This document shows, piece by piece, positions 53,545-64,000 of a stretch of DNA of 64,000 bases. The stretch is from Monoplex corrugatus (Eukaryota; Mollusca; Gastropoda; Littorinimorpha; Ranellidae). The stretch is from positions 51,570,255 through 51,634,254 of the forward strand of contig JAPXFY010000018.1 of NCBI GenBank assembly GCA_030674185.1, in the 5' to 3' direction. Both the position numbers and the translations under genes were made by a program. Below the pieces are notes generated by a model, which was given only the letters and a program-made list of their open reading frames with translations, did no database searches and had not been told where the DNA came from. Each line of letters begins with the position of its first letter. The first letter of the stretch is position 1.

Positions 53545-55366
53545 GCAAGTACATGTCAACCATTAACAACAACAACAAGTACATGTCAACCATTAACAGC
53601 AACAACAACAACAAGTACATGCCAACCATTAACAACAACAACAAGTACATGTCAACCATTAACAACAACAACAAGTATATGTCAACCATTAACAACAACA
53701 ACAAGTACATGTCAACCATTAACAACAACAACAAGTCCATGCCAACCATTAACAACAACAAGTACATGTCAACCATTAACAACAACAACAACAAGTACAT
53801 GTCAACCATTAACAACAACAACAACAACAAGTCCATGCCAACCATTAACAACAACAACAAGTACATGTCAACCATTAACAACAACAACAACAAGTACATG
53901 TCAACCATTAACAACAACAACAACAACAAGTCCATGCCAACCATTAACAACAACAACAAGTACATGTCAACCATTAACAACAACAAGTACATGCCAACCA
54001 TTAACAACAACAAGTACATGTCAACCATTAACAGCAACAACAACAAGTACATGCCAACCATTAACAACAACAACAACAACAAGTACATGTCAACCATTAA
54101 CAACAACAACAAGTCCATGCCAACCATTAACAACAACAAGTACATGTCAACCATTAACAACAACAACAACAAGTACATGTCAACCATTAACAACAACAAC
54201 AAGTCCATGCCAACCATTAACAACAACAAGTACATGTCAACCATTAACAGCAACAACAACAAGTACATGCCAACCATTAACAACAGCAACAACAACAAGT
54301 ACATGCCAACCATTAACAACAACAACAAGTCCATGCCAACCATTAACAACAACAACAAGTACATGTCAACCATTAACAACAACAAGTACATGTCAACCAT
54401 TAACAGCAACAACAACAAGTACATGTCAACCATTAACAACAACAACAACAACAAGTACATGTCAACCATTAACAACAACAAGTACATGTCAACCATTAAC
54501 AGCAACAACAACAAGTACATGTCAACCATTAACAACAACAACAAGTACATGCCAACCATTAACAACAACAACAAGTACATGTCAACCATTAACAACAACA
54601 ACAAGTACATGTCAACCATTAACAACAACAAGTACATGTCAACCATTAACAACAACAAGTACATGTCAACCATTAACAACAACAACAACAAGTACATGTC
54701 AACCATTAACAACAACAACAACAAGTGCATGTCAACCATTAACAACAACAACAAGTACATGTCAAGCATTAACAACAACAACAAGTACATGTCAACCATT
54801 AACAACAACAAGTACATGTCAACCATTAACAACAACAAGTGCATGTCAACCATTAACAACAACAACAAGTACATGCCAACCATTAACAACAACAACAACA
54901 ACAAGTACATGTCAACCGTTAACAACAACAACAACAAGTACATGTCAACCATTAACAACAACAACAACAAGTACATGTCAACCATTAACAACAACAACAA
55001 CAACAAGTACATGTCAACCGTTAACAACAACAAGTACATGTCAACCGTTAACAACAACAAGTACATGCCAACCATTACAACAACAACAAGTACATGTCAA
55101 CCATTAACAACAACAACAACAAGTACATGTCAACCATTAACAACAACAAACAAGTACATGTCAACCATTAACAACAACAAGTACATGTCAAACATTAACA
55201 ACAAGTACATGTCAACCATTAACAACAACAACAAGTACATGTCAACCATTAACAACAACAACAAGTACATGTCAACCATTAACAACAACAACAAGTACAA
55301 GTCAACCATTAACAACAACAACACAACACAACAAGTACAAGTCAACCATTAAAACAACAACAACAT
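53545..55366. repeat. 1.8-kb minisatellite AAGTACATGTCAACCATTAA + (CAA)n
   Basis: Over 60 units of AAGTACATGTCAACCATTAA followed by two to six CAA triplets. Variation is almost entirely in triplet steps and a few point changes (GTCAAC/GCCAAC, TACATG/TCCATG). That leaves a 599-codon ORF on the plus strand and 528 codons on the minus strand. Near 55072 one base is missing and near 55147 one is added, which restores the plus frame. It lies in the SLC17 intron; no evidence of coding. Confidence 0.97.
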
Positions 55367-55404
55367 CTAGAGAAGATACGAGAAGAAGCAAAAAAGCAGA
55401 AATG

Positions 55405-55527
55405 CACAGAGGAGAGAGAGAGAGAGGAGGAGAGAGAGAGAGGAGAGAGAGGAGAGAGAGGAGAGAGAGAGGAGAGAGAGGAGAGAGAGAGAGAGAGGAG
55501 AGACGACGACTGAAAGAGAGATGAGAT

Positions 55528-55578
<51 letters not shown>

Positions 55579-55740
55579 ACTGAAGAGAGATGAGAGAAAG
55601 AGAGAGAGAGAGAGAGGGAGAGAGGAGAGACAGACAGGCAGAGAGAGACAGACAGAAGAAGACGAGAAGAGAGAAGAGAAAGAAGAGAGAGAGAGAGAGA
55701 GAGAGAGAGCAGAGACAGAGACAGGCATCGATCAGACACG
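55405..55740. repeat. (GA)n-rich microsatellite
   Basis: GA with GGAGA and CAGA steps. Arg/Glu and Ser/Leu ORFs are artefacts. Confidence 0.95.
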
Positions 55741-55859
55741 ACAGAGAGAGAAAGGAGAGAAATAGACAGGAAACTACAGCATCTGGAAGCTTCAAAGAGA
55801 TAGAGAGGAGTAACAACATGTCGAGACAGAAATCTGTGTCAGCTGGACAGATGCAGTGA

Positions 55860-56912
55860 GACAGCATACCATTCTGTTCAAACAAATATCATTCTGTTCA
55901 CACAAAACACCTTCCAGCTTGACACATACCATTCTGTTCACACAATAATTGTACTGTCACACACACCATTCTGTTCACACATACCTTTGTAGTCACACAT
56001 ACATTCTGTTCACACATACATTTGTAGTCACATAGCATTCTGTTCACATACCTTTGTAGTCACACATAGCATTCTGTTCACACATACATTTGTGTTGACA
56101 CATAGCATTCTGTTCACACATACTTTGTAGTCACACATAGCATTCTGTTCACACATACATTTGTGTTGACACATAGCATTCTGTTCACACATACATTTGT
56201 AGTCACACATAGCATTCTGTTCACACATACATTTGTGTTGACACATAGCATTCTGTTCACACATACATTTGTAGTCACACATAGCATTCTGTTCACACAT
56301 ACATTTGTGTTGACACATAGCATTATGTTCACACATACATTTGTGTTGACACATAGCATTCTGTTCACACATACCTTTGTGTTCACACATAGCATTCTGT
56401 TCACACATACCTTTGTGTTGACACATAGCAGTCTGTTCACATATACCGTTATGTTGACAGATAGCATTCTGTTCACACATACCTTTGTGTTGACACATAG
56501 CATTCTGTTCACACATACATTTGTGTTGACACATAGCATTCTGTTCACACATACCTTTGTGTTGACACATAGCAGTCTGTTCACACATACCTTTGTGTTG
56601 ACACATAGCAGTCTGTTCACACATACCTTTGTGTTGACACATAGCATTCTGTTCACACATACCTTTGTGTTGACACATAGCATTCTGTTCACACATACCT
56701 TTGTGTTCACACATAGCATTCTGTTCACACATACCTTTGTGTTGACACATAGCAGTCTGTTCACATATACCTTTATGTTGACAGATAGCATTCTGTTCAC
56801 ACATACCTTTGTGTTGACACATAGCAGTCTGTTCACACATACCTTTGTGTTGACAGATACCATTCTGTTCACACATACCTTTGTGTTGACACATAGCAGT
56901 CTGTTCTCTTTC
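55860..56912. repeat. 36-bp minisatellite, ~27 copies
   Basis: Units of CATTCTGTTCACACATACCT plus TTGTGTTGACACATAG. The left end is irregular (TTTGTAGTCACACA variants) and from 56150 it is regular. As 36 is 12 codons, 288- and 269-codon ORFs run through it on opposite strands. Located in the SLC17 intron just upstream, in plus coordinates, of the exon at 57139. Confidence 0.96.
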
Positions 56913-57138
56913 TCTCTGTGCTCATATGTGCTTGCGTGTCCCGTTGTTTGTGTGTGTGTGCGTGTGTTTTGAGTGTGTGTGTATGTATGTGTGCGTGTCT
57001 GCGTCTGTATGTGTGTTTATGTGCGTGTGTGTGTACGTAAGCGCGCACGCGCAAGCATCCATGCGTGAGCGCAAGCCTATGAGTGCCAACGTGCGTGGAT
57101 GCCTGTGTGTATGTGTGCGTGCACATCACCAGCATTAC
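56913..57138. repeat. TG-rich intronic stretch
   Basis: TG/CG-alternating sequence between the 36-bp array and the exon donor at 57138. Not coding. Confidence 0.6.
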
Positions 57139-57285
57139 CTGAGCGATATCGTAGTGTAGAACATCCTCCATGTACATAGGTAGGTACGCCAAGATCCAGG
57201 AGTAGACCCAGGAAAACGATATATGAGCCATCATGATGGCCCACACTGCTCCTGAGGACATGATCTTGAGCCAAGGAGGTCTGCC
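57139..57285 (-). CDS. SLC17-family transporter exon
   Basis: A 147-bp, phase 0-0 exon with acceptor TTGCTTGCAG/GGCAGACC and donor GCTCAG/GTAATG. Its 49 residues run GRPPWLKIMSSGAVWAIMMA, then HISFSWVYSWILAYLPMYME and DVLHYDIAQ. The PW..I..S..VWAI..AH....W..Y.....LP.YM...L..... pattern is the central-loop to helix-7 segment of SLC17 proteins. It joins in frame to the upstream exon at 60631-60860 (QDDK/GRPPW). The next expected segment, equivalent to NG..S.LP......G..AD.LR, is not found before 52524. Confidence 0.88.
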
Positions 57286-57339
57286 CTGCAAGCAAACTGA
57301 AGTAAATAACAATCAACAACTAACCAGTCATTATACCAA

Positions 57340-58640
57340 AAGTGAGGAACATGAATGATGGCTCCGTCTGTCTGATTTGACCACGGATACGCACGGATGA
57401 GGACTCAGTTGGATGAGGAACAGTGTCCCCTGTGGCAGTACAGGCCGAATTTTGAGGTGCTGTCCTTGGCATGGCTGAGGCATATGAAGGCTAATGGCTG
57501 TGGCTGGGTGGTCGCTGCCGGCAGCTTTTTGTCTCTTTCTTCTGACCGACCACAGTCGAGTTCGTTTCTTTTCTGCAGTGGCGATGGCTGCACGTACAGC
57601 CTGTCGTCAAGACACAGCCATTTGTAGCTGTCTCTTCCTAGATGTCCATACTGATATCAGCAGACTTCAGCACAGGTTTCCAGACGTCCCTATGTTGCAG
57701 TAGTGGGCGCCTTGTGGGCTGGGATCCTGCAGTGAGCTCTCCATGCAAGACACTATTTGGCATGTGGACATCCTACACACCGTTGACTGGCCAATGTAGC
57801 ACAGTTGTCGTTGTTTGGAAAGGGTGTACATGCTTAATATGTTGGCCTGGTCCAGAACGTCCTACTTTAGCACACGGTCCTTCCAGGAAATGCCTAGGAT
57901 ATGGCGCAAGCATCATAGGTGGGAGCTACTGATGTGATGCTCTTGACGCACGTATGTTGTCCAAGTCTCTCTGCTGTGGAGAAGGGTATTCAGTATGCTG
58001 GCTCTGACGCTCTAATCTTGGTGATTAAGGTGAGCTTGTTATTTTCCAACACTCTCTTGGACAGCTTAGCCATGGCAGCAACAGCTTTCTCTACCCGTCT
58101 ATTAAGCTCAGAGTCGAGGAACAGGTTGCTGGAAACTGTCGATCTTAATGAAAAGAATTCATTTACCATTTGCAGGTGAAATCGCCCATGCTGATGCTGG
58201 GGGTCTTCGCCGCGTTCAGCACCTTATCTCTGTCTTTTTCGGAATGATATGGGGTTAAACTTCTAAGCAAGCAAGCACCAAGGAGCTGACTAACCCCTGA
58301 AGACCAGGCTGTATATGAGATGCCATGGCGGCATCATCAGCGAAGAGATCTCCCGGATCACTACTTAACGTACTTTTGGTGTTTGCTCTGAAGTGTACAA
58401 AATGACCAGCAATGCTATCGGACCTGATGTGTAGGTACGCTCATCAGATGCTATGAAAGTGTACGACAGAACGAGGAAGAAGATCCTGAAAAGCGTTAGG
58501 GCGAAGACACAGCCCTGTTTCACTCTGCGTTGAACTTGGAATGGCTGTGAAGTACTGTGGAATCTGCGTGTGAAAAGCACACTGCTTAGGGCAGCTCTTT
58601 TGTTGATGATCATGTCCAGCTGATGCTAATGTCCGGACCT
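57340..58640 (-). pseudogene. Decayed LINE with C-terminal zinc-finger-like motif, in SLC17 intron
   Basis: On the minus strand: RT motif VQRRVKQGCVFALTLFRIFF (about 58470-58530), then a long degraded RT-thumb part. Next come RRILGISWKDRVLK and YTLSKQRQLCYIG (about 57810-57900), an Arg-rich block EKKRTRLWSV, and near the end AKDSTSKFGLYCHRGHC, a relic of a C-terminal C2H2-like finger. I recognise this order from endonuclease-reverse transcriptase LINEs of marine invertebrates. Many stops and shifts. It differs from the RTE-like, L2/CR1-like and Rex1-like copies elsewhere here. Confidence 0.75.
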
Positions 58641-59785
58641 TGAGTATTTCCGGCAGATGTTTCAAAATTTTATGTCTTTTAACATTTTGGAATTTCATTT
58701 TCACAAGACATAGGGACGTACACTATCAGCAAAGCAAAATCAATTGCATAAAAGACTTTAAATTCAACATATCTAAGACATCCATATCTTCATCAAAGGA
58801 TCTACATGTATACATGAAGTGTTATCAATACCAAAATCGTCAAGTTTAAGAGGAAACATATACAGGTAAAGCACTGATAAAACATTCTCATTATATGTTG
58901 TAAAGCAATAAGTGATTATACTTAACTTCTTCAGAAACCACTGGCAGATATAGCAGTCATTTTTCTCTAGAAGTGAGCGAGCGCCACACTATGTTTGCGA
59001 TGTATTTTTCTATATGGTTATTTTGTGAAAGGTATTTTGTTAAAGAAGTGATGTTCGGGAAAGTGTTATCGAGTTTGCATTAATAAAATGATTATTAAAT
59101 CAAATGCTGAATCTGTGTGCATGTTTTCATCAACACCAAATAAGATTATGTTTTCGGCTAATGTGATATTTGCACAATTGACATTTTCTTTCTGCTTTCA
59201 AATTCTTCGTCCGCCGTGTAGGAGTCTTCGCCTTTTAAAATGTATGTGCGAGTCCGGCCGGATCTACTGTACCAGTTATATGCCAACACACTATAACTTA
59301 GATTTTTTACACGTAACCCCAAGTCTTTTCTTGGCATTAACCCTCTGATCTAATGTGCCAGTTACATGTCAGAATGGTGTTTTTCTATTTATTAAGGATT
59401 TAGGTAAGAATGTTAGGCACACGGGAAGTTCATCCCTACTCCATCTCTGACCCCTTAACCTAACTTAGTCCGTCTTTAAAAGGGATAAAATCACACGTTT
59501 GGATCATTGAAGACTTAGGTGTCAGCATCATCAACGATATTACGGACTGAAATGACAGCCTAAAACCCAATAATCCCCCACAAACTGGAGCACAAGTCAA
59601 CTTGGCTGACGATCTGTCCGGAGATGCATGTTTTGAAATCAAGGATGTTAGTGATGCTTCTGTGTCTAAATGTGTTTGTTTGTTCACCTGCTGTGAAGAT
59701 CGAAACATATAATTACATTATGCTTTGTCTTTTTTTTTTCACCGCCATTATGATTGCGGTGTTTTTTCCTTTCTCATTTACATCA
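58641..59785. other. SLC17 intron, no gene seen
   Basis: AT-rich, apparently single-copy. Small ORFs carry no recognisable domain. Confidence 0.45.
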
Positions 59786-60208
59786 AGAACCAGAAAAAGA
59801 CGAAAATAGAATCAGAACGCGTATTTAATATAACTAGACAAGACAAGCGCAAATTTTCGGACAACTGGCTTTTGTTAAGCGTAAATGTATGATCACAAAC
59901 GAACAAACAATAAATACAAAAATTAGGAGAAAAAAAGACTGAAACTTCCCTACTGCTTCGTCTAGTGGGAAAAAAGAAGTAGGGAAGTTTCTGTCTTTTT
60001 CTCCTAATTAGTCCTTTTCTCCCACTGGACGAAGCAGTAGGGATGTTTCAGTCTTTTCCTCCTAATTTTTGTATTTGGTATTTATTCGATTGTGATCTGA
60101 CATTTACACTTGACAAAGGCCAGTTGGCCGAAAATTTGCGCCTGTCTTGTCTGGTCACATTAAATACGCGTTCTGATTCTATTTTCGTCTTTTTCTGGTT
60201 CCTGTTTG
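59786..60208. repeat. Large inverted repeat (foldback-type element), ~190-bp arms
   Basis: The left arm from AGAACCAGAAAAAGACGAAA (59786) is the inverse of the right arm ending TTTCGTCTTTTTCTGGTTCC (60208). Arm landmarks are GCGCAAATTTTCGG against CCGAAAATTTGCGC and GAACGCGTATTTAA against TTAAATACGCGTTC. The arms meet around 59975-60012 at CTTCGTCTAGTGGGAAAAAA and CTCCCACTGGACGAAGCAG. One arm alone is at 41265-41400, and an outer piece occurs at 47070-47160. No coding. Confidence 0.88.
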
Positions 60209-60630
60209 CTGGCAGTGGCACTTATTTTGGATTTCATTTACATCAAAACAAAGAAAGAATCAATAAAAACTCAATCACAATGCCGGTGTCAAAAATCAAA
60301 TCAAATCAACTAACCAACTAAACTAAGGCAAAGGTTTACAATCTTTTGTACGAACTGTTGCGCTCTTCATTTTTTTCTGCTTTTCCTTTTTTGTCGCTCT
60401 TTCGCTGACTGTAGGCTTTGTGATCAAGCCTATGGCATTTGCGTCAATTAGTTTGGATCTTCGGTTACATGGGATTTGTGTTTTGGATTTATGGAATCAT
60501 CCATACATTGTAATCCGTCTCGAGTAACTGAAACACGCACTCACTCTCTCTCTCCCCCCCCCTCTCTCTCTCCCCTCTCCTTCTCTGCTCGAAATATCCT
60601 TCTCCATCCCTCCCCGTCCCTCTCACTAAC
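60209..60630. other. SLC17 intron, CT-rich tract near the donor
   Basis: A CT-rich run lies at 60541-60585, 45-90 bp inside the intron from the splice donor at 60630. No other feature. Confidence 0.45.
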
Positions 60631-60860
60631 CTTATCGTCCTGTGGTAACTCAGACCGGTGTGTGATGATGTATTCCAACTCGCTGTGTGTGATGGAGGAG
60701 TGTGTCTCAGGACTGTTACTGGCCAGGCCAGACCACAGCAGGCAGAACAGAAGACTGACGCTGCCGTAGAAATAGAAGACGAAGGGCCAGCCGTTGTCCA
60801 CAGGTATCTTACACAGGAAGGCCGAGATCAGGAAGGTTAAGGATCCTGCTGCCGCCACAC
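60631..60860 (-). CDS. SLC17-family transporter, most 5' exon recognised
   Basis: A 230-bp exon with acceptor AATGCACAG/GTGTGGCGG and donor GATAAG/GTTAGT. It starts with two bases of a split codon and ends in phase 0. Residues VAAAGSLTFLISAFLCKIPV, then NGWPFVFYFYGSVSLLFCLL and WSGLASNSPETHSSITHSEL, ending HRSELPQDDK. The GWPFVFY.YG........W......SP..H..I...E..YI pattern is a hallmark of helices 5-6 and the central loop of SLC17 transporters. Upstream exons, encoding the N-terminus and first four helices, lie beyond or are not recognisable to the right. Confidence 0.88.
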
Positions 60861-61699
60861 CTGTGCATTGGATTTGAGGGAGCGAGGAAGTGTCAGGGGA
60901 GAGAATGAAAGGAAGATGATGATAAATGGCCTGTTTTTGTTTGTTTTGATTTTTTCAGTATAAATGAGAGTCAAGCCAGACCAAGCACATAGAGCACAAA
61001 ATTACCATATGTGAGATGCATTGTTTGAAAAAAAAAATCTGCCAACAAGACCAGAGGACACGTGATCTGATACGTCAAGATAAGAGAAATGGCTGTAACA
61101 ACATCGGTTCACCGCCATATTCATCAAGCGGTTTCGTCTTTTGACCAAAATTGCAACCCCATCAGCTAGCTCAACAAATCTATAACAAAAGATATCTGGA
61201 TTTAAAGCGAGAGGTAGTCCAAGGAAGACCCGGACTGATGGCGTGAAAGGGACGATATCGTACAGCCTCTCTTCATTTCAGGGATTCCAACTCGCTGCCA
61301 ATCGTCAACTCTGTCTCCCTGCGACACCCAGATGTTGCAAGCGGACAGACAGAAAAAAGGAGACAAACGTTAGCACGCTGGCCAACTTCATCGTCTGCCG
61401 TTGTTCATCTACGAGTACAATTATAGGCAACAGAAAACAATGAAATTAAAAGATATAAAAATCAAATAAACAAAAAAAAAAAGGAGGTCTGTTGTCAGCA
61501 CACTCTGTTCAAAACTTAGGTTCATCAAGAAAAAAGGAAGTGTAAGTTAAACGATTCAGCATGAAAGCATAATACGCCTGTATATAAGATAATATACATT
61601 TCATATTTCAAGAGTGAAATTCACAGATGGTTTGTTAGTTTAGGCTAGAAGTCCTCATGAATTTGCTTGAAGTATAACATATGACAACCATGTTCGTTA
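60861..61699. other. No gene seen
   Basis: I looked on the minus strand for the next SLC17 upstream exon and saw none. Small ORFs such as that at 61243-61443 carry no motif. Confidence 0.4.
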
Positions 61700-63792
61700 A
61701 GGCCGTTACTCCGCAGAGCAGAGCGCCGCTGGCGCAAATCCAAACTCACTGTACACAGGCAACTTTTCCAAGCCTCTAAAACAAAAGTATCCACCCTCAT
61801 TGCATCAGCAAAAACAAGCTATTTCCAAACCAAAATCCTGAATGCCTCTTCTTCAAAAGAACTCTTTACAACCATGAATCATCTCCTTGGCACACGAAAA
61901 GATTTACCTCTCCCAACAAAACATACAAATGAAGAACTCCCATCTGTATTCTCCAACTATTTCACCACCAAAATACAAACTCTTCGTGACAGGCTTGACA
62001 GGACACCCTGTCAACCATGCCCACCTGACCCTTCCTTCTCTGGCACACCTCTTACTACTTTTACCCCAGTCTCACAAGAAGAAATTCTCAACACAATCAG
62101 ATCCATGTCGTTCAAAACCTGCGAACTGGATCCTCTTCCAGGTTCTGTCTACGCCGACTGTCTCCCTACTCTCCTCCCATTCATCACTGACATCATCAAC
62201 ACTTCTCTTCAAACTGGAACTGTCCCAGATTCTTTCAAGTCTGCTATTGTTCACCCTCTCCTCAAGAAACACAATTTAGATCCAAATGAACTGAAAAATT
62301 ACCGGCCTATCTCTAATCTCTTTTTCTTGTCAAAACTCCTTGAAAAAGTCGTCCTCAACCAGCTGAACTCTCACCTGTCTGCCAACAATCTCCTCAATCC
62401 TTTCCAGTCAGCCTACCGCCAGTGCCATAGCACTGAAACTGCCCTACTACACATTCTCAACAATCTCCTCCTTGCAACTGATACTGGCAAAGTCTCTCTC
62501 CTCACACTCCTTGATCTGTCTGCAGCCTTTGATACCATTGATCATGGTATTCTCCTTTCTAGACTTCATCATACTTTTGGCATCTCTGACATTGCTCTGT
62601 CTTGGTTCACTTCATACCTATCAAACAGAAAACAAACCGTTCTCATCAATGGCACTTACTCTCAACCTGCATACCTGACCTGTGGTGTTCCACAAGGATC
62701 TGTCCTTGGCCCTGTTCTTTTCACTCTTTACACCTCCCCTCTGTCCACCATCACCAACTCCCATTCTATAAAACACCACTTCTATGCTGATGACACCCAA
62801 CTTCAAGACAGTGACTCACCTGATAATATACAGCGCCTGTTGACTCGCACCACTGAGTGTTACTCGGACATTAAGAACTGGATGACACACAATAGACTTC
62901 AGCTTAATGACGACAAAACAGAAGCTATCCTCATTGGCACCCGTCAGAAACTTTCTCAGTTGCCTCCTCTTTCTCTCCCATTATGTAACACATCAGTCCC
63001 AATTTCTGATTCAGCTAAAAACCTTGGTGTCTGCATTGACTCTACCCTCTCCATGAACAACTTTGTTTCTCAAACTGCCAGATCCTGCTACTATCATCTC
63101 CATCGTATAAAGCTGATCAGGAAGTATCTCTCTGTCGAAACAACTGCAAAACTCGTTCTCTCCTTCATAATGTCTCGCATTGACTATTGCAATTCACTCC
63201 TGTCTGGTCTTCCTGCCTCCACCATTCACATCCTACAGCGCATTCAAAACAATGCTGCACGCCTTGTACTCAAAAAGAAAAAAGCTGACCACATATCTCC
63301 TCTCCTGGCACAACTTCACTGGCTCCCTGTATCAAAGCGCATACAGTACAAACTAGACACCATGTGCTACAAAAGCCTCAATAACGCAGCCCCGATTACC
63401 TGTCAAGCCTACTTGAGATCTATGTTCCCTCACGTACCCTCCGCTCTGCCTCTGATCCTCTGACTCTTCGCTTTCCACGCACTAAGCTCAATACCTATGG
63501 TCCACGAGCCTTCTCTGTTTCTGGTCCACTCTCCTGGAACAAACTTCCTCTCTCAGTCCGTCAGCAACCTACTTTTGTCTCCTTCAAGTCCGCTCTCAAA
63601 ACTCACCTTTTCTCTCCTGCATAAAATCCTAACCTCACTCAACCCTCCCCTCTGCAGCCTGTCTCCGCTCGGAGGGAATCACATGGTTATAATATATAAT
63701 TGTATGCTATGCTCTCTATAATTTTCCATTGCTTTTATTCTTGCTTTTATTGCTTTTATTCTTTCTCCCCATTTATAGCCATGCGTGTGTGT

Positions 63793-63889
<97 letters not shown>

Positions 63890-63990
63890 TGTGTGTGTGC
63901 GTGCGTGTGTGTGCGAGCGTGCGTGCCTGCGTGTGTGTCTGCTTCAGCGCTTAGATTTGATTTTATCAAGATTTTGCGCTATATAAATAT
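61700..63990 (+). mobile_element. L2/CR1-like LINE, best-preserved copy (5' truncated, near-intact RT)
   Basis: An open frame runs from about 61711 (RRAERRWRKSKLTVHRQLF) to 63463. Motifs in order are [96 protein letters not shown], the catalytic [48 protein letters not shown] and [15 protein letters not shown] 1-bp deletion in a C-run near 63393 shifts the last ~75 codons, whose proper frame goes on to about 63620 (KSALKTHLFSPA). The 3' UTR has a (TG)n tract and ends with GCGCTATATAAATATTGTAA. The endonuclease is missing. Otherwise it could be a recently active family. Confidence 0.92.
63785..63945. repeat. (TG)n microsatellite in the LINE 3' UTR
   Basis: About 100 bp of TG followed by TGCG steps, directly before the LINE's terminal GCGCTTAGATTTGATTTTAT. 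The antisense copy has a much shorter CA run at the same place (7943-7975), so this microsatellite has grown inside the LINE. Confidence 0.95.
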
Positions 63991-64000
63991 TGTAATTATT

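Noticed and set aside
53489..55352. 599- and 528-codon ORFs (Asn-rich; Met/Leu-rich)
   Set aside because: Translation of a CAA-containing minisatellite lying in an intron of the opposite-strand SLC17 gene.
56028..56972. 288- and 269-codon ORFs with Cys/His repeats resembling zinc fingers or metallothionein
   Set aside because: Product of the 36-bp array; cysteines and histidines recur because the unit is 12 codons, not because of a finger pattern.

Overview
This window is eukaryotic DNA, most likely from a mollusc and probably a gastropod. It has spliced genes with GT-AG introns, tRNA-derived SINEs, degenerate non-LTR retrotransposons of several clades, a mariner-like deletion derivative, many minisatellites and very long CA/GA microsatellites. 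The assignment rests on the style of the genes (a leucine-rich, Toll-like ectodomain and an SLC17 transporter) and on the mobile-element mix. No species can be named from sequence alone. There are no operons, prokaryotic signals or CRISPR arrays.

Only two host genes can be supported, both on the minus strand and both partial. The first is one large exon at 10379-12623. It encodes a signal peptide, a long polar linker and a leucine-rich-repeat ectodomain resembling a Toll-like receptor, with one 1-bp frameshift. Its transmembrane and TIR parts are not in the window. The second spans 46196-60860 and is an SLC17-family (sialin / vesicular glutamate / phosphate cotransporter type) gene. Five 3' exons are recognisable: 60631-60860, 57139-57285, 52374-52524, 50045-50135 and 46196-46513. 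One exon expected between 57139 and 52524 is not visible, and the splice phases confirm the gap.

Layout. 1-3087 is a decayed RNase H-bearing LINE. 3.1-7.5 kb holds microsatellites, a ~620-bp dispersed repeat and a 70-bp minisatellite. 7.35-10.1 kb is a nested stack: a degenerate tandem array, split by an RTE-like LINE tail with target-site duplication, split in turn by an antisense L2/CR1-like LINE whose RT frame carries a 145-bp exact copy of the neighbouring LRR exon. 10.4-12.6 kb is the Toll-like exon. 13-24.6 kb holds SINEs, LINE tails, palindromic elements and 35-bp and 66-bp arrays. 24.9-28.05 kb is a 3.2-kb minisatellite ending at a Rex1-like LINE. 29-46 kb holds microsatellites, an RTE-like LINE inserted in a 21-bp array, a mariner-derived MITE nested in the 620-bp repeat, an expanded array of the palindromic element, and SINEs. 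46-61 kb is the SLC17 gene with introns packed with repeats. 61.7-64 kb is the best-preserved L2/CR1-like LINE.

Two structures deserve most attention. (1) In the SLC17 intron between 52374 and 50135, the 3' half of the upstream exon plus its splice donor is duplicated nine times with (TG)n spacers, while the 3' splice site of the downstream exon is amplified about 17 times as a 41-bp satellite. Both ends of one intron are thus flooded with copies of its own splice sites. (2) The 145-bp, in-frame, sequence-identical transfer of Toll-like LRR coding sequence into an L2/CR1-like LINE lies only 1.6 kb from its source.
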